The notes: generated from the sequence alone by a model not told the origin. 64,000 nucleotides of DNA from Symplocastrum torsivum CPER-KK1 (GCA_019358875.1 JAHHIF010000020.1:1-64000), one strand, 5' to 3'; numbered from the stretch's first letter, positions 1 through 9,055 are shown. Made by a program: numbers and translations.

Positions 1-93
1 AAGCAGAAGATTCTTGATTTTATTAACTACTTCAACCGCACTCTGGCTAAACCTTTTGTCTGGAAATTTAAAGGGTTTCCCGAACCTGCTTAA
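1..93 (+). mobile_element. IS630-family transposase, C-terminal end only (cut by window edge)
   Basis: The window opens inside an open frame of 30 codons ending in TAA at 91-93. The visible peptide has the pattern F-I-N-Y-F-N-R-T-x-A-K-P-F-x-W near its end, which is the characteristic tail of IS630/Tc1-type DDE transposases (family knowledge). The catalytic domain lies outside the window, so I cannot tell whether the element is complete. No clear terminal inverted repeat was identified in the following 50 bases. Confidence 0.6.
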
Positions 94-140
94 GCTGGTC
101 ACTTATTTCTGCCAATATGGTCTAGTACTGGACTGGCACT

Positions 141-1076
141 CTAGAGGGTTTGCACATCCTCCGTCATTTCCAGAGTGTCTCCCATCAGATCACCTGTATG
201 ATAAGCCGACAGGAGAACCTGGCTTGTTTTCCCCCAAGCGATCGCACCTGTAGCATCAATGGCGATCGCACCGAAATCTCGGTGATTTTCCCTCGCTTCT
301 GTAAATGAACGCTTCATCGACTCAACCAGGGATAAACCGTCAGTGACACGCACGACAATCCGCGCCGCTAGACACTCATCAATAATGTCTTCTCCAATCC
401 CCGTACAGCTAACGGCTGCCTTTTTCGTCGCATAGTTTCCTGCTGGCATTGCACAGTCACTGACGCGACCAATTCGTTCAAAGCCTTTACCACCTGTAGA
501 TGTCCCCGCGACGAGGCATCCGTGAGTATCCAAAGCCACGACACCAATTGTTCCACGTCCCGCCTCAGCAGGCTTAACTAATTCTGTTTCCGCAACGACA
601 CCCGCCATCGTCTTGTCAAAATTTTCCTGCCGTTCCAGCATCCACTCTCCCAATCGCAAGTCAGTTAGGGGATTGTAAACAGGTGTATTGAGTTCTCGCA
701 TCAGTTCTGCTGCCCCGTACTCAGAAAGCACTCGGTCAGCAGAATCTTGCAAAAATGTAGCGAGTTCAATCGGATTTTGGACTCTTGAAACATTAATTAC
801 ACCACTGAAGCGCTGAAACTTGCCTTCCATCAACGCTGCACTCATGCGGATTTGCCCATCCGATTGCAAAACTGAACCTGTTCCCGCATTAAAACGAGTG
901 TCATCCTCCAACAGTTGACAGCCTCGCACAACCGCATCCCGTGCATCAGCACCACTTAACAATAAGGAATAAACATCCTCAATGATTGTATAGAGCGATT
1001 GGCGCACCGCGTCCGCTCCGGCTTTGCCCTTGAGGGAACTACCAGCACCGCCATGAATAATAAGTTTAGGTTGCAC
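141..1076 (-). CDS. Isoaspartyl peptidase / L-asparaginase, Ntn-hydrolase family
   Basis: This 311-residue protein matches plant-type asparaginases, which cleave isoaspartyl dipeptides and asparagine. They are made as a precursor that cuts itself to expose an N-terminal threonine nucleophile. The autocleavage motif G-R-G-T-I-G-V-V-A is visible at about residues 173-181, making Thr176 the predicted nucleophile. A downstream G-T-S-T-G-G (191-196) fits the second conserved threonine region. The N-terminal I-I-H-G-G-A-G start is typical, and the length is normal for the alpha-beta precursor. It stands alone on the minus strand, upstream of nothing co-directional except the small DUF2256 gene. The ATG start at 1076 gives the family N-terminus directly. 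Role: recycling of damaged proteins and of the cyanophycin dipeptide beta-Asp-Arg (inferred from cyanobacterial relatives). Confidence 0.93.
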   Translation of the reverse strand: MQPKLIIHGGAGSSLKGKAGADAVRQSLYTIIEDVYSLLLSGADARDAVVRGCQLLEDDTRFNAGTGSVLQSDGQIRMSAALMEGKFQRFSGVINVSRVQNPIELATFLQDSADRVLSEYGAAELMRELNTPVYNPLTDLRLGEWMLERQENFDKTMAGVVAETELVKPAEAGRGTIGVVALDTHGCLVAGTSTGGKGFERIGRVSDCAMPAGNYATKKAAVSCTGIGEDIIDECLAARIVVRVTDGLSLVESMKRSFTEARENHRDFGAIAIDATGAIAWGKTSQVLLSAYHTGDLMGDTLEMTEDVQTL

Positions 1077-1167
1077 CTGATTGACTGATATAACAAAGTA
1101 TGAATTTTGAAGGATGACGTGTAAAGTGTCAAGTACAAAAAGTTAAGGAATTAAGACAATTGACTAG

Positions 1168-1320
1168 CTAATTGGCTTGAGATTTACGTCGGCGGCAGCG
1201 TTCTGAACAGTACTTTACATCATCCCAGCACTCTGCCCATTTTTTCCGCCAAGTGAATGGGCGCCCACAAACAGGGCAAATTTTTGTAGGAAGGTCTGAT
1301 TTAGAGCGCTGACGTACCAT
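1168..1320 (-). CDS. DUF2256 family small zinc-ribbon-like protein
   Basis: A 50-codon gene read on the minus strand from the ATG ending at 1320 to TAG at 1168-1170. The product has two cysteine pairs, C-P-V-C-G-R-P-F at residues 15-22 and C-S-E-R-C at 38-42. Between them is a W-R-K-K-W-A-E-C-W-D-D-V-K-Y block that is diagnostic of DUF2256, a short uncharacterised family that often looks like a zinc-binding knuckle. It lies between the isoaspartyl peptidase and the RNA methyltransferase, with no sign of cotranscription. Function unknown; metal binding is inferred from the cysteine spacing. Confidence 0.85.
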   Translation of the reverse strand: MVRQRSKSDLPTKICPVCGRPFTWRKKWAECWDDVKYCSERCRRRKSQAN

Positions 1321-1440
1321 ACTAAGTTGACGAGTAATTTATCTATTTAATTGTAAAGAAGTATTAAATATCTAAAAAAATGAAAACTTCTCTTCTCTCT
1401 CACTTCCCAACTTAGATACCCATGAACAGTTGCTTGCAGC

Positions 1441-1496
1441 GAAGAATGAAAATCCCTCTCCCCTACCACCTATCACCTATTTTCAGATTAGAAGGC
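1441..1496 (+). repeat. Dispersed short repeat, copy A (Pyr-rich tract ending in TTTTCAGATTAG)
   Basis: A stretch with GAAAATCCCT, then a C-rich pyrimidine tract, then CACCTATTTTCAGATTAG. Two similar stretches occur at about 23815-23862 and 23880-23942. This copy sits immediately before the start codon of the RNA methyltransferase and probably forms its leader, so an apparent upstream extension of that frame is not credible. Confidence 0.55.
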
Positions 1497-1501
1497 TCAC
1501 G

Positions 1502-2284
1502 ATGGGTTTAGCAAGAGTCAAGATTGTTTTGGTAGAACCTGCTGGGGCATTGAATGTAGGTTCGGTTGCCCGTGTGATGAAGAATATGGGACTGAGTCAG
1601 CTAGTGCTAGTGAATCCTCAGTGTGATCCACTAGGAGTAGAAGCGCGGCAGATGGCAGTTCATGGCGTAGATATTTTGGAAACAGCGCAGCAGGTGGAGA
1701 CATTGCCGTTGGCTTTAACAGGATGTCAACGTGCGATCGCAACGACGGCCCGTGTCCGCAGTCTCTCAACTCAACTGGAACACCCCAGAGTGGCACTGCC
1801 CTGGTTACTCGAAGAAGCCGTAACTTCGGCATTAATTTTTGGACCAGAATACCGGGGATTGAGCAATGTTGAACTCAATTATGCCCAGCGATTTGTCTGT
1901 ATTCCCTCTAGTGCCGACTATCCCTCCTTAAACCTTGCTCAGGCGGTTGCTGTTTGCTGTTACGAGCTTTTTCAGCTTGCTCAAGGATTTCCAGAAGTCG
2001 AGCCTCAAAATTTCTTCCCGACTCCCCAACCGATCGATGCTGCCCCACTCGAAGTTTTGGAAGGCTACTACGAACACTTGGAAGCTGTTTTATTAAAAAT
2101 TGGTTATCTCTTTCCTCATACGGCAACAGCGCGAATGGAGAAGTTCCGAAGCCTGTTCAACCGTGCCACGCCGACGGCTGGGGAAGTGGCGATGCTTAGA
2201 GGGATTCTCCGCCAGATGGAATGGGCGCTACAATGTCTGCCAACACCTATTGTGGGTCATGGCTCTGAGCCAAATGAGTTCTAA
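1502..2284 (+). CDS. trmJ: TrmH/SpoU-family RNA 2'-O-methyltransferase, TrmJ-like
   Basis: A 260-residue SPOUT-class enzyme. It uses S-adenosylmethionine to methylate a ribose 2'-OH, in TrmJ at position 32 of the tRNA anticodon loop. The three family motifs are visible: V-L-V-E-P-A-G-A-L-N-V-G-S-V-A-R near residues 9-24 (RNA-binding Asn/Arg), I-F-G-P-E-Y-R-G-L-S near 111-120, and Y-P-S-L-N-L-A-Q-A-V near 139-148, which builds the trefoil-knot cofactor site. I place the start at ATG 1502, because the upstream frame runs through a dispersed pyrimidine-rich repeat and the family begins with this M-G-L-A-R-V-K segment. A weak purine-rich site (AGAAGG) precedes it. TrmJ rather than another SPOUT member is inferred from motif spacing and the helical C-terminal extension. 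Confidence 0.85.
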   Translation: MGLARVKIVLVEPAGALNVGSVARVMKNMGLSQLVLVNPQCDPLGVEARQMAVHGVDILETAQQVETLPLALTGCQRAIATTARVRSLSTQLEHPRVALPWLLEEAVTSALIFGPEYRGLSNVELNYAQRFVCIPSSADYPSLNLAQAVAVCCYELFQLAQGFPEVEPQNFFPTPQPIDAAPLEVLEGYYEHLEAVLLKIGYLFPHTATARMEKFRSLFNRATPTAGEVAMLRGILRQMEWALQCLPTPIVGHGSEPNEF

Positions 2285-2458
2285 AATAGGCTTGGTTAAA
2301 TAACTCGTTGAGATAATTAGGATGCCAGCAATTAACGAATTGCTGCTAAAAGAGTTAAGTGTAGGACAGCCGTATACAACTAACTGGATTGCGTTGGAGT
2401 GGAGGTGCCACGAGTGGCAGCGTCTAGGGACAAGAGGCATCAGCCTGAGGATTTGGAA

Positions 2459-4024
2459 ATGGAACAGGGACAACGCGATCGCCTTCGTATTCGTCGGCGT
2501 CGAAACCAACAAAAACCACTGATTGGGCAGGAGGAATCACGTAAACTGCCTCAACCGCCTGATCTACGCCCCCAAGCTATTCCTGTGAGGGGGCAGATAC
2601 CTCGCAAGCCAAAGCCACAATCAGTAAGCCGTATTCTGCCTCAGGTGCAGCCATTGCAACCGGGTTCTGAGCTTAATCCTCAGCAACCAAAACTCAGAAT
2701 ACCTCGCGGAAACCCTTTCTCACCAAACGTTGACGCGGCACGTAGACGGACTGTACGCGCTCCTATTGAGGCTCCAGCTTTCCCGCGCCCTAAACAGCAG
2801 GTGGATACCAGCAATCTACGTCCGGGCAACAAGCGGTTAAGAATGGGTGGAACAATACCTGTTACTCCGGCACCAGTGGGAACGGGAACTAGACGTGTTC
2901 GACAATCCCCTGCTTCTGTGTCGCCTCAAAGCAAGAAAGCTCGTTCACCTCGGCATTCCCCAAAGCGTCCTCTGAGTCCATTTATTCATATCATTCGTCT
3001 ATTGATTTTGGGGATTGGTATTGGTGCCATTGTTGGGACACTATTGTCGGTATTAAATCCAGCAACACAAGCATCAGATAAGGTTAAGGAGACTCCCACA
3101 GCTGAAGTTCAGGAAAGCCCTAGTGAGGTTAACACGGGCACACCCCTAGCACTGAGCCAGGAAATCCCTGAGTTAAAAGCGCAAATGCAGACATTAGCGG
3201 CAGAACACCCAACCTTGCAACCCGGAGTCTTTCTTGTCGATATGGATACCGGGGCATATCTAGACTGGCAGAGTAATGCCACTTTTGCTTCCGCTAGCAC
3301 AATCAAGGTGCCAATTCTAGTCGCGTTTTTTCAGGATGTGGATGAGGGCAAAATTCGGTTGGATGAACCCCTAACGATGCAACCGGAAATGATTGCGGCT
3401 GGTTCTGGAGATTTGCAGTACAAACAAGCTGGAACACAGTACACAGCCTTGGAAGTGGCAACGAAGATGATCGTAATTAGTGATAACACCGCCACTAATA
3501 TGCTCATTACCCGGCTCGGTGGGGCAGCAGCACTAAATGCACGCTTCCGCGAGTGGGGCTTGTCGGCAACAAGCCTTAACAGCCCACTACCAGATGTCGA
3601 AGGAACGAATACAACGAGTCCTAAAGACTTGGGAAATTTGATGTCGCTTGTGAATCAAGGGAAATTAGTGTCATTGCGATCGCGCGATCGCCTTTTAGAC
3701 ATTATGCAGCGGACTCAAACAAATTCCCTATTACCTCAAGGATTGGGTGCCGGAGCAATCATTGCCCACAAAACAGGTAATATCGGCTCACTACTCGCTG
3801 ATGTTGGTTTGGTGGATATGCCGTCGGGTAAACGTTACCTAGTCGCTGTTATGGTGAAGCGTCCCCACAATGATGCCACGGCTGAAGAGCTAATCCGCCA
3901 AATCTCTCGCACGGTTTATGACTACTTCAATCAACCGCGTGTAACTCCCAGTACAACCTTAACGCCTTCTGAAGGCACGGCTACAATTAGCCAAACCCTC
4001 ACATCGGAAGACTCTGTTAATTAG
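2459..4024 (+). CDS. Membrane-anchored class A beta-lactamase-like serine hydrolase
   Basis: About 521 residues. The N-terminal third is basic and proline-rich, a single membrane helix lies at about residues 174-200, and the rest is a periplasmic penicillin-recognising fold. Catalytic landmarks are Ser280-Thr-Ile-Lys283 (SxxK), Ser341-Asp-Asn343 (SDN) and Lys438-Thr-Gly440 (KTG). The omega-loop Glu-x-x-Asn signature of true class A enzymes is not obvious; the region reads P-D-V-E-G-T-N-T-T-S-P instead. Penicillin hydrolysis is therefore not assured and a carboxypeptidase-like role is possible. The ATG at 2459 has GAGG eight bases upstream; GTG at 2399 in the same frame is an alternative. The long cytoplasmic arginine/proline-rich head is typical of cyanobacterial homologues but of unknown function. 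Confidence 0.8.
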   Translation: MEQGQRDRLRIRRRRNQQKPLIGQEESRKLPQPPDLRPQAIPVRGQIPRKPKPQSVSRILPQVQPLQPGSELNPQQPKLRIPRGNPFSPNVDAARRRTVRAPIEAPAFPRPKQQVDTSNLRPGNKRLRMGGTIPVTPAPVGTGTRRVRQSPASVSPQSKKARSPRHSPKRPLSPFIHIIRLLILGIGIGAIVGTLLSVLNPATQASDKVKETPTAEVQESPSEVNTGTPLALSQEIPELKAQMQTLAAEHPTLQPGVFLVDMDTGAYLDWQSNATFASASTIKVPILVAFFQDVDEGKIRLDEPLTMQPEMIAAGSGDLQYKQAGTQYTALEVATKMIVISDNTATNMLITRLGGAAALNARFREWGLSATSLNSPLPDVEGTNTTSPKDLGNLMSLVNQGKLVSLRSRDRLLDIMQRTQTNSLLPQGLGAGAIIAHKTGNIGSLLADVGLVDMPSGKRYLVAVMVKRPHNDATAEELIRQISRTVYDYFNQPRVTPSTTLTPSEGTATISQTLTSEDSVN

Positions 4025-4046
4025 TTGCTGCCATAATTGCGTTGTC

Positions 4047-4775
4047 CTACTTAGCTGGAGCGGGAACAACAATGTAACCCGTTGTGGCATCTCCTAGTAC
4101 CCAATTGCGCTCAATGCCCCAGTACCACCAGTGAGCCGCAACGTAAGCGCAGATTAGGCTATCGAGTTGGTCTTCGACGGCTTTGAGGGCTGTGCCTGTG
4201 GTGGGGATTTCGGGGAGGGAGGAAGCACAGAGGTTTAAGGTCGGTTCTAGGGTGGGCAAGATATCCAAAATGTATTGACGAAGTTTTATCAGTTCTAATC
4301 GTCGCTCAGCAAGGGTGCCTTTTTTGTATTTGAGGATGCGAGTTAGACCAAATAAATGCACGCTCGCAGGATGGGGAAATACTTCGATTTGGAAGCGACC
4401 TAATTCTTTGGGGACAATTACAGGGGCGTGAGTAAAGCCTCGTGCTTCGAGACTTAGACCAAACTCGACTGTGCGTTGTGCAAATGGTCGTCCGAGGTTG
4501 GCGGGGTAGCATCCGGCGTGATAGTGGCGAAAGTGCTGGTGGGTGAGCTTATCCGGTAGGCGCATTCCTGTGAGGTTGGGGATAAGCGTTGGGGCATCAA
4601 CGGCAATCATTGCGGGTTCTGTGGAGGATGCCCATTTATCTACCCATTTATGGATGTCTGTTATTGCTTGCTTAAGGCTTAGATCTAGTAGGTGCAACGA
4701 TCCATTTGACCAAGCTAAGCAGCACAGTCCGCTAGCTCCAGAACTCCAACCTAGGTCAATTCCTAAAAATTTCAT
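4047..4775 (-). CDS. DUF429 family protein (predicted RNase H-like fold)
   Basis: A 242-residue protein starting G-I-D-L-G-W, which is the first beta strand of the DUF429 family, a predicted RNase H-like nuclease family. Further family-type blocks are A-V-D-A-P near residues 61-65 and E-V-F-P-H-P-A near 134-140, giving conserved acidic residues that could bind metal. The start is ATG at 4775; a TTG immediately upstream is possible but unnecessary. It converges with the beta-lactamase-like gene and is divergent from the module starting at 4949. No characterised function is assigned to the family. Confidence 0.8.
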   Translation of the reverse strand: MKFLGIDLGWSSGASGLCCLAWSNGSLHLLDLSLKQAITDIHKWVDKWASSTEPAMIAVDAPTLIPNLTGMRLPDKLTHQHFRHYHAGCYPANLGRPFAQRTVEFGLSLEARGFTHAPVIVPKELGRFQIEVFPHPASVHLFGLTRILKYKKGTLAERRLELIKLRQYILDILPTLEPTLNLCASSLPEIPTTGTALKAVEDQLDSLICAYVAAHWWYWGIERNWVLGDATTGYIVVPAPAK

Positions 4776-4948
4776 CAAGCAACCTGATATTTACCTGCTT
4801 TGAGGAGATTTAAAGTTTCCGTAAATTTACGGTGGCATTAGGAATAGCGTTTCCCGATTATTGTCTTTGGGCTGTGTAGATACTGTAGCTCTGGGAAATA
4901 GCCTTTGAAAGACTAATTCTACCTCTCAACTTACCTGCAATTATTAAT

Positions 4949-5632
4949 ATGTCAACAAAAAACAAAGTCCAATCTAAGGGTTCAGGTGTTAACGAACACC
5001 AAGCTAAAACTCGCTTGCTGCTTGCTTTGTGGGATATCGGAGCCAGCAAGGAAGAAGTGATGAAAAGTCAAGTGACAAGACGAATTGTATCAAAGAGTCA
5101 GAAAGTAGCAGACTATCAAGGAATTTTTGACCAATTAGAAAAGGATGGAGCGATCGCAATCAATAAAAATAAATTCAAACTCTCTGATAAAGGTAAGGAA
5201 ATCCTAGGCGAGAGTCTGAAACATCCTGAAGTGAAGTTTGAGGGTTCGATTGTTGGGACTTGGGTTGCTAATGCTTTAGTCAGGTGGATTTCACAGATGG
5301 ATGGTGGTGTCAACTCGGCAGCTACCAATGGCAAATCGGCTGACTCATATGCGATCGCATCTTACGACAAGTTTAAGCACATAGCGTTAGATGTCTACGA
5401 CCAGCTTAACCGCGACTACAACCTGGACAATCTAGTGCCGATTTATCGGATTCGGCGGGAAATAGGCGATCGTGTTAGCCGTTCTCAGTTCAATGAGTGG
5501 CTGATGGAAATGCAAGCTAACGACATTTTGCAGCTTCAAGGCGGCAGCGTAGAAGACAGTGCCCCAGACAAGATTGAAGATTCCATCACCACAGAACTCG
5601 ATGGACTACGCTGCTATGCCAGACTTCTGTAA
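4949..5632 (+). CDS. Winged-helix-like protein, first gene of ATPase-nuclease module
   Basis: A 227-residue protein not recognised as a named family. Residues 15-90 read like a helix-rich replication-initiation or MarR-type winged helix, with a helix followed by I-F-D-Q-L-E-K-D-G-A-I and a beta hairpin with K-F-K-L-S-D-K-G-K-E-I. A second similar segment is at about 150-200 (D-N-L-V-P-I-Y-R-I-R-R-E-I then M-E-M-Q-A-N-D-I-L-Q-L), suggesting two DNA-binding-like modules. It is followed after 44 bases by the ATPase and then the nuclease, all in the same direction, so it is probably the specificity or recruiting subunit (inference). There is no strong ribosome binding site before the ATG. Confidence 0.6.
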   Translation: MSTKNKVQSKGSGVNEHQAKTRLLLALWDIGASKEEVMKSQVTRRIVSKSQKVADYQGIFDQLEKDGAIAINKNKFKLSDKGKEILGESLKHPEVKFEGSIVGTWVANALVRWISQMDGGVNSAATNGKSADSYAIASYDKFKHIALDVYDQLNRDYNLDNLVPIYRIRREIGDRVSRSQFNEWLMEMQANDILQLQGGSVEDSAPDKIEDSITTELDGLRCYARLL

Positions 5633-5676
5633 CCCTAAATTGTCATTCACTTCTCACTCAGTCATTCCACAAACCT

Positions 5677-7581
5677 ATGAGCAGTAATCCATCTAATATT
5701 GACGACCTTATTAGAAGTCACAATCCGTTTGCGGGTCATATTGTTGTCAGACCTCCGCAGATATGGGCAAAGAGTTTTCCTGATGTTCCTTCAATCAATG
5801 CTCATGCCTCTAATGCTGTTTTGGAAGCAGTTGCACAAGTACGCCAAGGGCAGCGTCAAGTTGTAGGCATCACTATTACCGCTGAAAAAGGGCTAGGAAA
5901 AAGCCAAATAATCAGTCGGATTCGGCATCGTTTGCAGGCAGAAAACGGTGCCTTATTTATCTACATGAGCAAGTATGACAACCTCAATCAGATTAAGTAT
6001 CAATTTCTTCAAACCGTAGCCTCTAGCCTCAGAGCATTTGGTAGTTACCAAGGGGTGATGCAGTGGCAAGAAGTAGCAGCAGCTTTGATTAATGAAGTAA
6101 AGAAATGGAATTACACACCTCAGCAGTATATTCGCCTATTCCCATCATGGTTGAGTAAACATTCAAATAAAGTAGTCGAACTCTTGACTGATAGTGTTCT
6201 TCAGATAAAGCCTCATATCAACAATCCTTACATAGTGAAAGCTATTCTGTGGACACTCTCTTCTGCACACGCTATCTATGCAACTCATTGGCTCTCTGGT
6301 TTGGAATTAACGCAGACACAAGCAGAGGCAATGGTACTCCCCAATCCCAAAAGAGAGGACAGGGAAGCTGAAGCATTAAGCACTATTCGCCAAATTTTAG
6401 ACATAACCAGTAGTTACAGAGTGCCTGTAATCTGCTTTGATGAATTAGATGTTGCGGATGCTGATGATAATGGCTTTACAGCAGCACAAGTCGTTGCTAA
6501 CTTAACAAAGGATTTATACAACAACCTCGAACGTGGCGTTTTACTGATGGCAATGTATCCTGAAACCTGGAGAGATCAAGTTAAACATTTGCCGCAAGCA
6601 GAAGCGGTGATTGATCGGCTGGTAAGTGAACAAAGGGACAGACAACCTATCACCTTAAACTATCTGAACTCTGATGATATTTTGGCAATAGTTTTTTATT
6701 GGTTGAAAGAGTTTTACGAAGAAAATCAACTAAATCCACCTCATCCGCTCTATCCATTTGATGAAAATAAACTTAGAGATCTGGGTAAGGGCAAACCTAC
6801 CATAAGAGCAGTATTAAAGTGGTGTGCAGAACATTTTATTATACCAGAACCTGTAATCCCACCCAAGGGTGGTAAGCTACCACCGCGTCCACCAAAACAT
6901 TTGGTTGAACCTTCCTTCGAGGCAGAATTGGCAAATATTGAAGAGAATATAGATGTCTTATCGGAAGAAAATAATGATGTAATTGCTGATGCTTTGTGGT
7001 CAGCCTTCTTTGCTCTAAAAAACCACACGCTAGAGAATATAACAATCAGTACAATTGAAGAGATTCAAGCCAACAGTGCAGACAAAGGATATATTCACTT
7101 TAAAATAGTTGGCAAAGAAAATCAAGAAATCATAAAAATTGGAGTGGCTGTTCTTCAGCAATCTGGAGGAAGATATCAGGGAGCTGCATTAAAACGACTA
7201 ATAAACTATGAGAAATTTGACATAACTCGCGGTTGCTTGGTTCGCTCTAATAAAATAAATTCAGGAGCAGCCGGAGCAAAAGACTGTATAAAAAAGCTAT
7301 TAAAAAAAGGTGGAGAATGGGTGCTTTTGCAGAGCCAAGATATCAAACCTCTTTTAGCTATCAGAGCTGTCTTGGATAATTGTGAAAGTTATGAACTGAG
7401 TGAGGAGGAAATTCTAGATTTTATACGGCAGAAAAGGTTAGCAATTGATAACCCGCTCATCCGAGAGATTCTAAGCGATCCTTCTGGTCAAGAGCCTGAA
7501 AACTTGTTGGATGAAGATATGCCTGTTAGCATTCCTCAAACTGTATCTGACTCAGTAGATAACATCGAGCTAAACATTTAG
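5677..7581 (+). CDS. P-loop ATPase (AAA+/STAND-like), second gene of the module
   Basis: A 634-residue NTPase. Walker A is A-E-K-G-L-G-K-S at residues 69-76. Walker B is V-P-V-I-C-F-D-E-L-D at about 249-258, with Asp255/Glu256 positioned for magnesium and catalysis. A helical insertion of about 110 residues lies between them. After the ATPase core (to about residue 400) comes a P-P-K-G-G-K-L-P-P-R-P-P linker, and then about 200 residues (V-A-V-L-Q-Q-S-G-G-R-Y-Q-G region) that I cannot assign. The overall form resembles the ATPases that energise multi-gene restriction or defence systems, but I cannot match it to a named family. Only ten bases separate it from the nuclease gene, so the two are surely cotranscribed. 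Confidence 0.75.
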   Translation: MSSNPSNIDDLIRSHNPFAGHIVVRPPQIWAKSFPDVPSINAHASNAVLEAVAQVRQGQRQVVGITITAEKGLGKSQIISRIRHRLQAENGALFIYMSKYDNLNQIKYQFLQTVASSLRAFGSYQGVMQWQEVAAALINEVKKWNYTPQQYIRLFPSWLSKHSNKVVELLTDSVLQIKPHINNPYIVKAILWTLSSAHAIYATHWLSGLELTQTQAEAMVLPNPKREDREAEALSTIRQILDITSSYRVPVICFDELDVADADDNGFTAAQVVANLTKDLYNNLERGVLLMAMYPETWRDQVKHLPQAEAVIDRLVSEQRDRQPITLNYLNSDDILAIVFYWLKEFYEENQLNPPHPLYPFDENKLRDLGKGKPTIRAVLKWCAEHFIIPEPVIPPKGGKLPPRPPKHLVEPSFEAELANIEENIDVLSEENNDVIADALWSAFFALKNHTLENITISTIEEIQANSADKGYIHFKIVGKENQEIIKIGVAVLQQSGGRYQGAALKRLINYEKFDITRGCLVRSNKINSGAAGAKDCIKKLLKKGGEWVLLQSQDIKPLLAIRAVLDNCESYELSEEEILDFIRQKRLAIDNPLIREILSDPSGQEPENLLDEDMPVSIPQTVSDSVDNIELNI

Positions 7582-7591
7582 ATAACCCAAA

Positions 7592-9055
7592 ATGAGTCAG
7601 CAGGTTTCAATTCCAACAGCATTATGTCTGCCTGCCCCAGATATAGAAGCCTTAATCAGAGGGTTGATGATAGCTGCAATGCCTCGGATATTCGTTAATC
7701 CGGGGCGGCAATTTGCCCTCTATCCCTCCGACACTTCGAGTAATGTCCTGTCAACCGAGCAGCATTATCGCTCAAACTTTCTGCCTATTGCCCAAAAAAG
7801 TCTGGCTGAACTTGGTTCTGAAACCGTTTCGATTAAAGCCTGGGCAAGGTGTGAACTCTGCCAAGTGCTGGATGAATCCGAACCCCTTGATTTTTTGCCG
7901 CACCTGACGGTATGGACAAAAGAAGCCTTACAGCAAACTCTCTCAAAGCGGGGGAATATTTTTCTTGCTTACTTGCGAGTTTACCGACTTCCTCAACCCC
8001 TTAAAATACCCGTAAATCCCAATCCCCGATTTGTTCCCCTACCGCAATCTTTGACGGTTACCCAAGCAACGCCTGTCTTAAACAACACCTTCTTTGAACA
8101 GCGCTGTTGCCAAATGCAAGAACGACAGCCACCGTTGCATCCTGAATTGGAAGAGTTGGAGAGTGCGCTCGCTCTTTTATCAGCCACAAACCCAGTAGCC
8201 GAGGAACTAGACCAGTGTATAAGAATATTTCTGGGCTGGAGTAGTAATCAAACTGCAAAGCGAATAGATTCAGATTTGGCTTGGATTCAGAAAATTGCAG
8301 AGGTAGGGAATTCCAGCGAGGGTCAAGAATTTGAAAAATTAGTCCGAAGGAGCTTAATAAAGCTAGGTTTCACAAATTCTAACAGCAACCCAAAAGCTAG
8401 CCTCGATCCACAGGCTACAGGAGGCGCTGGAGGAATAGATTTTTACTGTGAAAAACCCTATCCAGTAGTTGGCGAATGCAAAGCCAGTAAAAAAGAAAGT
8501 GTACCGAACAGCGTAACGGCTCAGCTAATCCATCTCGGTCATACCCATCTAGGTAAAGCTGAATTTGACCGTGCAATCAAGTTGATTGTTGCCGCTGGTC
8601 CTTTAACTCCTCCAGCTCTTCAAGCAGCTATTGAAAATCAAATGAATGCCATCAGACCTGAAACGTTGCAAAGACTGGTTAAACTCCAAGCACAGCACAA
8701 AAACTCTATAGATTTGCTAGAGCTTAAGCTGTGTTTGCAACAAGCTCCCTTCGGTTTAGCTGACGATAAAGTAGATAGTTACATCGACAAAGTTAACAAA
8801 GATATCAAATTGCGATCGCATCTAGTCCAGCTTGTGAAAACCTTTCTGGAAAACACAGGCTTAGATCAGGCTGGAGTTGATGCTCTTTATGGAGCCTATT
8901 TCGGTTCTAATCCTCCTCAGCCGTTGCAGCTTCGAGAAATGCACGAAATTCTGATTGAGCTTTCCTCACCTTTAACAGGTTACGTGGGGCGAATTAAGGA
9001 AAGTGATTGGAGAAGCGATCGCTTTTACTTCCTGCGTAATTTACAAGTTGACTGA
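7592..9055 (+). CDS. DUF1802 domain fused to Mrr-like PD-(D/E)XK nuclease
   Basis: A 487-residue protein with two parts. Residues about 5-135 (A-L-C-L-P-A-P-D-I-E-A-L-I-R-G, then A-W-A-R-C-E-L-C-Q and F-L-A-Y-L-R-V-Y) match the cyanobacterial DUF1802 family as I know it. Residues about 240-330 form a restriction-endonuclease fold: G-Q-E-F-E at 244-248, Asp283 in G-G-I-D-F, then Glu295 and Lys297 in G-E-C-K, a complete D-x11-E-x-K active site. The helical C-terminus ends D-R-F-Y-F-L-R-N-L-Q-V-D. The coding sequence for that last stretch is repeated five more times downstream. Expected activity is DNA cleavage directed or licensed by the adjacent ATPase (inference). Confidence 0.75.
   Translation: MSQQVSIPTALCLPAPDIEALIRGLMIAAMPRIFVNPGRQFALYPSDTSSNVLSTEQHYRSNFLPIAQKSLAELGSETVSIKAWARCELCQVLDESEPLDFLPHLTVWTKEALQQTLSKRGNIFLAYLRVYRLPQPLKIPVNPNPRFVPLPQSLTVTQATPVLNNTFFEQRCCQMQERQPPLHPELEELESALALLSATNPVAEELDQCIRIFLGWSSNQTAKRIDSDLAWIQKIAEVGNSSEGQEFEKLVRRSLIKLGFTNSNSNPKASLDPQATGGAGGIDFYCEKPYPVVGECKASKKESVPNSVTAQLIHLGHTHLGKAEFDRAIKLIVAAGPLTPPALQAAIENQMNAIRPETLQRLVKLQAQHKNSIDLLELKLCLQQAPFGLADDKVDSYIDKVNKDIKLRSHLVQLVKTFLENTGLDQAGVDALYGAYFGSNPPQPLQLREMHEILIELSSPLTGYVGRIKESDWRSDRFYFLRNLQVD

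Noticed and set aside
14..253. A 79-codon open frame on the plus strand at the left edge
   Set aside because: It overlaps both the transposase tail and the end of the isoaspartyl peptidase gene and resembles no protein; the other two frames are clearly coding.
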